Shown in pieces: positions 13,001 through 25,000 of a DNA stretch of 64,000 bases. The translations under genes and the position numbers were made by a program. The notes beneath the pieces were generated by a model. It had not been told where the DNA came from. It was given only the letters and a program-made list of their open reading frames with translations, and did no database searches. Position 1 is the first letter of the stretch, and each line of letters begins with the position of its first letter. The DNA is from Platycnemis pennipes (Eukaryota > Arthropoda > Insecta > Odonata > Platycnemididae): the NCBI GenBank assembly GCA_933228895.1, contig OW121848.1, forward strand, positions 140,510,615 to 140,574,614. Direction: 5' to 3'.

Positions 13001-16000
13001 ATTTTTTTACTTTAATATCCTTACAGAAACTGTAAGAGAGAGAATAATACAATATGCAATTATAAAGCTTAAGTCAGAAACTGATTTTCATCCCATCTCA
13101 GTGAAGAGTGAAACAGGAATGAACGATTTGGATGGGCGATACTCTATCGAGGGTGGACGAATTTTGCAGATCTTTGGCAGAAAATTTCGTTGCATCTATA
13201 GTCATTGTGAACCTCATCAACCCAGATATCCATTTAGAGTTGAATAGGTAATTCTCAGATTAATGAAGCTTGATTCTCTGTTCACATCGCCTGCATTATG
13301 AGCACTAGAACCGAAATATGAAACCTTCATTTGTGTTTAAATCTTTTCTTTACGAGTGATGCAGAAATAAGTAAAAAATTGACTTAAAATAAAATATCCT
13401 AATATGAATGGAATAAAAATATTTTAAGCATGATAAAAGGAGGTATCAGCATTACATTTAAAACATAATTAGCATGTTGCCATAACATATCCTTTGTAAC
13501 CAGTACCTACCCTGAAAATTTAGTTAATGCTGCTCCTTTTCCCCCAAAAGTTCGGCAAGTGTGGCAGAAGATCATTGATATTAAAGCTACTGGATTGAAG
13601 GTTGAATGTGACAAGAAAATGCCTTTACTCTCATTTGTAGTCAAAGAGGCTTTCCCTTCCTGTAGTCAATTGTCAAATTGTCATTTGTAGTCAAATAGGC
13701 TCCCTGTGCCTGTAATGCATATGGTGGCACCCTTATGCTCCAATAATTGCAAAAGATACATGACTTTATGACAACATTCCGCCAGCCAAATATCGCGATT
13801 TGGCACAGTTACCAGCGTGGGTTTGCCGTGAAAAGTCAGCCTTGATCGATTAGAAAACAGTCTATTACTTATCACTTTAACAGCAATGAAAATGCCGTTT
13901 AAATAAACCACTTTAACGAAATTTTCCATGAAGGTGAATGAGAGGGACTTTCGGATGCCCAATGTATACTGAATATGAAAACGAGCTTAATTGTTACGGT
14001 GTGGCCCATAGCACTTATTTATCAAATAACGCCGTTTACCCCTAAGTTTTCGGCAACACACACAACACGGTTTCACCTGTTAGCAGTAAAATGGCCTCAA
14101 TTTACCATTTTACTGCAACAGCACTAAAAGAAACAACTTAAATTACCTCTCCAATAAATCATCCCTGACTTCAACAAACAAATGAAGCGCCGGAAGTCTC
14201 TTTAGGTGGAGATATGTAGAGGACATTCATGTGGATAAGTGAACTTTTTCCCCTTCCACACAAAGTATCAATCGCTGGCAGTTGGGTTATGACTAATGTA
14301 AGTATGTGCAGTGAGCGCCTATCGGATTGCCGATTGTTGCAAAATGATGGAAATACTTGAGCAGCCATGTAGCATCAAATGTTATAATAAGTTTGGCGAC
14401 ATCGAAGTGGGAACCATAAAAGAATCAACAGTTTTTCGGGAACGATGGCATGAACATCACATGGATAAATGAGCGGAACAGCTTCTTTAAATACAGCCGC
14501 ACATCAGTGGACAGTGAATTACGTCCAGGAAGGTCCTCAACAAGTCTAAATGGCATTTCCATTGACCATTAGCAGAAATTGTTGATTCAGAAACTTACCG
14601 TCCGAGAATTTTCTAACGAGGTGGGAGTAAGCATTAGATCGGTACATTCAATTTTGATGGACGATTTGGAGTTGAGGAGTATGTAGGTAGGTATATTACA
14701 AAGGGGGCTACGTTGAAGGGGGCTAATGTTTCCGACCAGCAGAATATTTTTTTTACTTACCAAAGATTTGATATTCTTTTCACAAACGACGTATATACAT
14801 GAAAGGATGGTGACAAAAATTTGGCACAAAAATATAGGGACAACTGTACTCTTATAGATATATTCAACCTGAAGATACCCCCAGGATGTAAGGTCAAACT
14901 GTTGTCCTAAAAACAAACGGTGCGATGGAGACTCTTAGAAGCGATATGGAGTCACCAATCAGGCGCCGCAAAACCCTTAAAAGTAATACCTATAGAAAAA
15001 CGTACTTTCTATTTGCAATCTGTCATCATCATTTAATATAGATAACATTCTATTCATCATCGTGGCCATGCCCTTACCCCTGAACTACTTGATACTTCTT
15101 CGATTACCTTAAAAAAATACTCCAAAATAACACTTTATATACGTACGTAATCATCATTTTTATGCTACTTAAATATATATTTAACTATGCTTAGAGCACG
15201 CAGAATTCTCTGGGAAAAAATGTTGCTGGATATTATTTCAGATGCGTGATAACAGCCAAGCCTGCTCCAGGCCTCAAATATTTGAACAGCAGTCGTAAAT
15301 AAACAATATCAGCAATAGTAAAATGAGGGCGAACAGTTGGAAGTACGGTTTTCCAATCAACCTGATACAACAATCGGTGACTGTCGATGCAGAGTGAAGC
15401 CAAATATAAGTGCTCGGGAAACAGTTGCGAATCGCGCAGTGTTTACACCGTGCATTGTTTTCGTGGCTCACCTCCGCCAGCTTGGCGTAGTTTCCCTTAT
15501 CCTGGGGCCTTCCTCCATCCCGGAATGCGGGGAATTCCCAGTCGAGATCGAGGCCGTCGAACCGGTGGGTGCGAAGGAAGCGGACGGCCCCCTTGGCGAA
15601 CTTGGTGCGGCGCTCCGGGTCCGCGGCCAGGGCCGAGAACCTCGCTGATCCTTCGTTCCAACCTCCCACGGCCAGGAGGGTCTTCAAGCCACGGTTGTAC
15701 GACTTGAGGCCGTTGAATTTCGCGTAACCGCCTGAGGAGGGAAAACAAAATGAATCGTCCACAGCGCCACAAAGGATCAATCAGAAACAGGGCCTTGAGA
15801 GGAAACATGAGGAACGATGATCGTTTCGACGCGGGCGGCTCGTCAAACAAAAGGATCTCACGCCACAGAAATACCATTTAGTTAAAACTTCTAAAGAGGC
15901 CTCCAACGCGCGCTGAATATTATTTATGTAGAATGCATTGACACCATAAACAAAATGACTTACTTCCAAGACTGATCATCATGATAATGAATCTGAGTTG

Positions 16001-19000
16001 TCATGAATATTTATTTGTATTCATGCTGTCTTTTTGTGTGCTCTGTTTATGACAGCAATTAAGCTATAGGCGCATTTTTCAGAATTTTCGCATGAATAAT
16101 GGAACAAATCATTTTGAAACACTAGTTATTTCAGGGTGTTCTCAACTAAGAAAAAGAAATAAAGGAAATAAGCTGGCTTTTAGTTTTCAAGGTACGGAGA
16201 ATTTATCGTAATCTTTGAAGAATTGAGTGCAAAACATACCAAAAGCTGGAAAAAAGTCAGTAGTAGATTTTCAAAATGCCGTCATATATATCTATATACA
16301 GTTTAGGCTGTTAGACCTTCGATAGTTTGTAATTATTTTCTACAAACAAAATGCTCGAATGTGTTTGTGACAGAAATAATGAGGGAATTTACTCAGTACT
16401 GCACGGTGCTAAGTGTTTTTTTCTTGGGTAATGTTTTTCCCTTATTCTTGTAAGCGTCTCTTACTGTGTGCCCACCAAAATTTAGAGATTCTTATTTATA
16501 ACTTTATTTCTTTTTCTCTTGCGTCAACGGCCAGAGACATTTCCATGCATGAAATAAATTCCCTTCAAATGAAACTGTATGGAATTACGGAAATATGAAA
16601 AAACGGAATATGATGAATTCCGCAAAGATAATTACGTACTCATACCGTGAAAAAACTAGAAATACAGGATAATTTACTTGTGAAGTAATTACATTTCGTA
16701 AATAAAATTTTAAAAGATTTGGAAAACAAAAGAAGACCAATTAAAACTAAAGAAATGAATGAATAAATTACACGAAAGAGTCAAAAAAGGAAATCAATTT
16801 TTGCACTTCAAAAGTTTGTGAATAGTGCTTTTGTATACGCAATCGATCTAGCAAACTACAACGGAAAACGAGGAAAGTACTGATACCATTCACTAAATAG
16901 AATAATTACATTAGAAGAAGACTACAACGAAGAGTACTTCATCCTCATCTTTGTGGCAATAATCATTAGCTTTTCAAGAACGCTCATCGCAGAACATATT
17001 TTTCTTCCAAAGGATTGATTCGTTTGTGAATCACCGAAGTGAGGTTTCAAAAGTTAAGTATCAATAGCTCGCTAGATACTTCCCATCGCTAATCATCGAT
17101 TTCCTTTAAATTTATTACTGTGGCAAAACTACGAAAGCATGAGTTAAATAAACAGGACTACTTCACATTTTCACCATTTTAACTTAAATTTATCCCTTCA
17201 ATTTTACAGTTTACAACAAATAATGCATTTCATTCTTGCTTTCAGAGTACCTTGGTATATTTGATTTACACAGAATATGAATGCTACTTCTTTTCCTGAT
17301 ATAATTTTCGCTTTTTTTTTTCTAAAAGTAATCTCTAGAAATTCCTCTTCTTGATGGTAAAAAAAGAGGACAATCATCCAATGTAGACACCTTGAAAAAT
17401 TAAAATATTAATCGGCTACGTTATATTAAAGAGCTAACACCTCATGCATATAATAGATGAGTGAAATGTAAGCAATTATAGTCATTGGATTTTTTATTCC
17501 TCTCCGCCACTTCCGCCGTCCCTCACAATTCTTATCACCAAAAATCACTCCGCATGGATGCATAAGTCGTGGGAATACGGAGGAATCACCCGGATTTGAA
17601 TCCACGACCCTTCAGTCCGAATCTGAAAACTCCGCAAGCCATAATTTGATCGCATGGTGACCCATCATAAAGCTCAGTGGTTTGTTAGCTTTTCGGCTAC
17701 TAACCTACATCTAATTTTCTGGATTCGCACTCCCTCGCGAAAATATCGGATTTTTATGCAATACGGAGAAGACAAACTGGGTTCTCTTCACAAAAAAAAT
17801 ATAAATGCAATTTACTTATTTTGTTGCCATGAAATAGCTCCAAAACTACAACACAAGTAATTTCTTACTTGCTGGTCGTTGTATATATGCAATGGACGAC
17901 TTAACTTCTCGCATCTCCTGAGGAAGCTACTTCCTCCCCCTCCCTAGGAGCGCGTGCACCCCTGGTTAATAACCACTGATCTAGCTGATGGATTGTCATG
18001 GTCGATCAAATGCATGCTTGCATTGTTGAAATAAGGGAATTTATTATCACATCGGTGACGCGTTTGTTGTCGAAATACGAAATGATACGAGTAAAATGTG
18101 ATTTAGTAGAAATGTAGTAATACATATTTGAAAATAGTTCACATGAAAATAGACTTCCAAGACCGAAAGAAATTCCATAGTGAGAGAGGAAAAGGGGGAT
18201 AACCCTCAACAAAACACCTTTACAGTGAGCTCATTGGTCTTAAAAGACGGTAGAAAGGAAGAGTATTTACTCCGCGGGGAAAAAAACCGATGGGACGTTG
18301 CTTACCTTGCTCGATGTCTTGATATTTATCGTACGGCCGGAGACCATCTTCTGACGAGAGGCCGCCAAATGCGTAGATGAGATGCGTGCACAGGTACGGG
18401 TTCACGTTGGGAGGCGTGTATTTGGCTCTCCCCGGACGATACACAGACCAGTTGGTGTAGTAGCACACGATAAGAGATCCACCTGAGGAAGATGTTGTGG
18501 CCACACCCCCTGCAGTAGCATACAAAGAAAGGCGTGAGCAGTATTAGGCCTCTCTTCATATATGGACCCCATATGAGGTCTCAAAATGATTTGGTATGCA
18601 TGCAATGGAAGATTTAAAAGATATTGTTTTTGATTGAAAGATTTTGTTTTGATAATTTGTCAACATTTGTCAAATTTGTCAAATATTATAACATGTAGAC
18701 CAAGATTATCATTATATAAGCGTTCTTTTCTGTGTATGGGGCCAAAAATATATACTGCCCACTTTAAAGTAAAAAATGTAAATCCTCAACAAAAATGCTA
18801 AAACTGGCTAAAGATTGGCTTACTTCTCAAGAAAATGTCGAATATTTATTTTAATTGTGTTTTCCATTAATTGTGAATTGTATAACTGTTACTGCTTTAT
18901 TTTATACAGCATACATTTTTTTATATGCTGGTGGCTCAATTCAGGTCTTTGGGGACCACCTAAAGCTCCCGTTACATTTTTTTGTGCTCATAATTGTATC

Positions 19001-22000
19001 GATCATGTGGGAGTGAATAAAATATCATATCACACCATATCAAATTGTGAAATGAAACATGGTTAACATCATACCGCACAGCTACTATGCTCGTCTGACA
19101 CAATTTAACTCTGCTTGCTTAGACGCATAATGAATTTGATGAGGCAATTATCATATAATGTTATATTTTTCGCATGGAATGGCATAGCGCCGCGGAATCC
19201 AAATCGATAACGTTGGCAAACTGATGATCATTGGTTTGACCCCCGACTCAGCTTGCTCTAGAATTGAGAGCTAAGAGTGAGAAGGTACGGTATAACCTCA
19301 GAAGTTGGAGTACCTTTAACTTGCTTCAGCTCTTCCAGACCACATCATCCACCGCGAGAATGATTTAAGAAATTTAAGCGAAGCGTTTTCTTGCATAGCA
19401 GCAAAGCCTCTTAATGTCAGTGTCAGTCAGTCTTTCATTCATTTATAACATAGACGCACAATCACCTAGGATGTAATATATTAAAGAGTTCTCGAAGAAG
19501 TTTATATTCGTTACTACGAATTAACGCTCGCAGGAACCTTTCGTTTCTATAACAATTACACTTTTCCTCACACTGTGACATTTGGCAAGGTTAAACGTAC
19601 TAGGACATTTTAATTATTAGAAAAAAGGATATTATTGGAATAGCTTTTATTTAGGGATGGGTCGGTTCGGTTCTTCGGTTCTCGGTTCCACCGGTTCTTG
19701 AGCTTAGAACCGGAACCGGAACCGAGGCCAATAATAATCGGTACCGAAATAATTGGCGCGAAAACCAGTTTGAAACCTACTCACACTCCAAAAGTGGAGG
19801 CTTCACATTAAAACCTGGTGAAATAGTGTACTTAGATGCTTCAAAGTCGCGAATTATTCTAATTCAGTCTCTGAAAATGATTATTGATTACCTTATCCTA
19901 CCATTGAGCAATGCAAAGTAAGTGGTAAATGAAGAACCGGAACCGAGAATCGGAACCGAGAACCGAAGTTAAGAACCGAACCGGAACCGGAACCGAAAAA
20001 AAGTGGAACCGACCCATCCCTACTTTTATTATTGACGTTCAACATCCCGATTATATTGTGATACCTTCTTAAATTATTCAATGAAACTGAGAAATAATAA
20101 AGCAGAAGACCAGGATAGAACGATTCGAACAAAAATCTATTTTCGGCATAACGTAAAAGGATATAATTGGGAGGAGGTATAGAACGATCTTGCAATCACT
20201 CTGAGGTCTATAAGATGAATGCGCGAAGGTGAGTGGCTGAGAACCTTAAACTACACAAATGATAAAAAAAGAAAACGTCCATCAAATGCCCACGATAGCG
20301 TTTAATTCAAAGTTGGCAGATGTTCCGCGAACAGCCGTCCAGGCTGTGATGTGGCTAACTCGTGAAATGTGTATTTTAGCTTCGAAAAATAAAATTAAGA
20401 CAAGATAGCGATGAATGACTAGAAAAAATCAACACAACACAACAAGAATAGTCTCCAAGAAATCATCAATGAGTGCTACCATTCAATTAAATATATGAAT
20501 CGTAGACATTTTTACCATTGATAATTTTCTCATGAATGAGAATCCAAAGGCGCGAAGAACAGTTATAAATAAAGAAAGGTACTAAAACTGTAAGCACAAA
20601 GAAGTAGTGGCATGGAAAAATGATAAAATGTACCCTAAGAGAGATGTCTTGATTTTTATGCTTCATATTATATGCGGATCCCTTTAAATATTTTTAAGCC
20701 TTGTGACTGTGTGAATAGATAATTCATCAATCTTTTACAGTTATTTTTGCGGAACTTTAGAGAAATAATCTGGGATTAAATTATTGGATAATCCTTGTAA
20801 GTTTCGCCCATCATGTCTTTCATCAATTATACGCGGGTCATTGAAAACGACCTGATCGCTAAGCATGCGGAAAATTTTCTTTATTTGTTTCATTGACTGC
20901 TTAGTAGTTTTTACATCCTTTGACATTAGAATTAGAATAAAAATGAGTATCTGCAATATTTTCAGGTTAATCTTCCGTCATGTAATATGTACTTATTAAT
21001 TCATGATGATCAAAATGTCTATTTTTCGTGGTATATTCTTAATTCTTGGCATTCCCTTTCTCTGTGCTCGAGTGAATACTGAGTCTCCGTACACCAGTCC
21101 CGTTACGGTCCAAGCACAGCCTCACCCATGCTGTTGTTACCCGTAGGCCAGTATGCGTACGCCGCCCCCATACATTGTAACCTCCATGGTTCAACCCAAC
21201 TCCTACCCACTCATTCTTCATCACCTAAAGGTGCGGCTCATAGGTCAACAATCCTAAGATTGGTTTGACGCAGCTCTCCACTCGATTCTCGTATCGGCTA
21301 ACCACCTAATACACTAACATGATTCTCTTCTTTCACATCCTTCACGACTTGTTCCATATATCTCATCCGAGGCCTAACTTTTCCATTCTTCCCGTTCACT
21401 TATTCCTCGATTATCGTCTTCATACGGCCATCATTCTCAATATATTACATCTTCTTCTGCAAAGATATCAGCAGACTCCTATTTTATCCCACTCTTCTCA
21501 TGAATTTCTCGTCAGTCACTCGGTCGACCCATTTGAACTTCATCATTCTTCAGTAGCTTCACATGTCAAATGTTTCCAGCCTTGACTTCTCTGCTACTGT
21601 TATCGGCCAAGCCTCACTGCCATAAATAAACATACTCCAGGTATAAGTTCTAAAGTAGTGCTAAATTCATCCATAATGACGGAAATGAGAAATATTTTTT
21701 AAAATTCCACTGCTGATATTATATTGGATGGTAGTGATACTATTAAATCATGTCAAATTGAAGATGATTTAACGTGTTGGAACCTAATTCGAACAAGTGA
21801 AAAATCAGTTGTGGAGTTTACGAAGTCATTTCTCATTTCCTCCTTTTTTAGATTGTATTTAAATTTCTTTAAATAATTATACACGCTTGGAAACTAATAC
21901 TGACCTATTTGTTTGAAGGAACTTGTAGAAGAAAGATGTAGCAAGAGGTTGATTTTTTCTGATTTTTTAATTTCTGTCTTTGAATCAAATATTAATAAGC

Positions 22001-25000
22001 CAAAGTTCAGCTAGATTCTCTCGCTAACCTAGAGAAATAAAAGTAATTATTTCCAATCATTATATGAAATGGCATCTCCTGAATAAAATAAATAAAACTG
22101 CAAGCCTCTATCTTCTATAGTTACCCCGTAGTAGAGTCATAATATATGAACACGGACAAAGCGAAAAGACGGTCGCTTAGAACTGCCAGCGGCTATCCTT
22201 ACCATAACACCTTAAAGAGTGCCCAGCAGAATGGAATAGCATGCAGGGAGGATTCACATAGAACTAAACTAAAATTGGCTCGAGAGATATTGATGATGAG
22301 AACATGTTGAGGGATAACTATCAAATAACTTCATATCTGCAGAGTTACATATCAATAAAATACTTGAGATGATGGAAGTTAGTGGTTAATATTTTTAGGA
22401 AATCCTTAACGAATTTCTCCAGACTTCATCAAGCTAGACAGCTGTTGTTACGTGCGAGGGCGACCATGATAGTTTGAATACTTCCTTCAACGAAACGTGA
22501 AAGAGAGGTTGATAATTGAAGGTTCTGCTAAAAAGGTGAAACAGAAATAAAGATATTCTAGCAGGAGTTAGCGGACCCGCATACCAATGGAGCAAGCCGC
22601 CGCTTCGAGAAAAAAATACTCATTCCGAATGAAGGTATCAGAGTTGAAATCTCCATTGTGTCAGAGCACAAGCTTTGCTTCGGTAGTCTCACGCATTTAA
22701 AGGAAAATCTTGGACTTGCTTGGTATTCTATCAGTGTATGTTCGCTTTTCTGAGCTCCCATGGTAAAATGAAACCACGAAATACGTATATTGTGCATGCC
22801 TACGAGTAATGTATTGGATATGATAAATCGGAAGATTACCTCACACTTTCTATAGATTTAAAAATAATGATTACCTGTAATAATTCCGTAGGTTTGTTAA
22901 AAAAGCTAAAGTGAAGTGACTTTTGTCGAAGTAGGTACTGGTTTTCGGTAAATTTTTAAGTCCTTAAAATTTGGTAAGTACTCATAACAAACCTCAGGTT
23001 ATGACAAAAGGGCAGTGGTCAAGTTTTTTTACGTCTATTAATAAATCTTGTATTGAAAATGAAGTTAAAGGCTTGAAACCTTGATTTGATTTTGTTTAAA
23101 AAATTGTGTGGAAAAGTACAAGTTTTATTAAATACTATTAACTTCCACGAAGTAACTCCCGAAGGAGTGGAAGCAAATATTGAACATTTTTTCTGCATTC
23201 GTATTTATTAAACTGTTGCTATGGCTTACAAATTTCGTTGTTCTATTGCTGCTTTTTCTTTTTTCAGTAATCGGCCACAGTCACCGAAAGTATTTCTAAA
23301 GATCCTGCGCGCCGGAAAATATGATGGGTGCAAAATTTGAAACAGTGCAGATATAAGCTACTCCTTAATTTTGAATTCAGACAACGGCTGTTTTCTATGG
23401 ATTGGACCAGCAAATCCATTACTGGCCAAAGATTATGGGAAGTGATAGTCGTTTACATTTCCCGCCACTCGAGGATATAATAGAAATTGTACCTAGCACC
23501 GAGAATTGCGGAGGAATCAAGTTCGCCTACGTTTCAAACGATCAATTGGGATCGAAGTTTTATTTAGATACTTACTTGATTCTTGGTACACATCAAAAGG
23601 AGTTTTAACATGCACTGAAGAAGGTGCGGTTTCGAGATCGTCTGAAGTGACTGCTTCATTATCTCCGCGACATTTTCACGAAATGCTATTGCTCTTTCTT
23701 GGCGCTTGGTGAAGGTTTAAACCGTGTTGAATACTATATAAAATGCAAGTTTTCCTAGTGGATGGCAGACTAATGAGCACTGGTGCACTCCCAATACAAA
23801 TTCATAGATAAAGAAAATGTATTGAGGCCAAACAGTTGGTTTGTGTGCAAGTCACGACGAATGGGAGTAAGGTCAGCGCATGTTAACTTTTTCAACTCAG
23901 ATTAAATAACAAAAAATGTCTTGCAAGGCCTAGCGGACGGAATTCTAGCAAATAATGGAAATTGGAGATCGAAACCTACGGGCTGGAAAGCAAAATGTTG
24001 CTTTAATTGCTTATAGTACATACATACATCGCCCATTATTTCTTAAAAGGCTAACCTTTAAGGAAATGATGGGCGTAATATCCCGGAAAAAAGACCGCGA
24101 ACGCCTACGTGGTTTTTCCACGCCATTGACCTTTGCTCGACGTTCGGGGTCGATATCCCATGGCGATCAGCCCACACCAAGAACACCCACACAGAACTTG
24201 CTGGTTGAATAACATAGTCACCCCGCGAGAGACGAAGAATATTTAACGATTCGCCGCAAATGGAGGAAATGCGCGTCAAATGTCTCGAGAGTGGTTCCTT
24301 CGTCAATATACGGGCAAAATTCATTTCTTACCTTAGCGAGGTAACAGTCACGGGTTCGAATTACGCTTGGGTAGTGCGTTTTGTATTTGTTTCTCTGTTT
24401 AAGTCAGACGGAGGAATAAAACTGGTTTTTGATGCAGTTGGAGCGTCAAAAATCGCATTCTGCTACAACAAACTTATTCCAAAAGAACGATAAACTGAAG
24501 CATACTAGTGTAAGTAAGATTTAAATAGAATTTTATGGACACTAGTGTTCATTCAAAGCGGCTACATTGAGGCTAATGATGACAGTAAGAAGCATTGGTG
24601 CTGCAGTTGTCAGAGAAATCTGAAGGTTTCCTTCAGATTTCTCCGACAACATAAGGTTACCTTCAGCGTTTTGGATTGAGCTTATGCATCGCCAATAGCC
24701 AGGAAGTTTAAATGCTTATTTTCATATCCGAAAATAGATGTTCAAGTTGGCCGATCGAGTTGTAGAGGCAACACCGAATTCTGCAAGGGTACAATCACAA
24801 AATAGAACAGCATTAGAACTAAGTTTAAACATGCTCCAACTGCTGCTCACACTACAAACTCTTAAGTTCATTCTCAGGATATACAAGGCATCCACGGCAG
24901 AAGGTAGATTTTAACCCGCGACCTCAGCGTTTTTTTAACAAAACCGGCGCGTCACCGATTAAGACACGAAATTATTGAGCCTCGACAGCAAGGAGGTTAG

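Noticed and set aside
15337..15707. Plus-strand open frames of about 105 codons
   Set aside because: They lie opposite GC-rich Cht6 exon 3 and have no recognisable motif; they are shadows.
24310..24370. GGGTTCGAATTAC string as a SINE B box
   Set aside because: No A-box-like sequence at the right distance upstream and no body shared with other copies.
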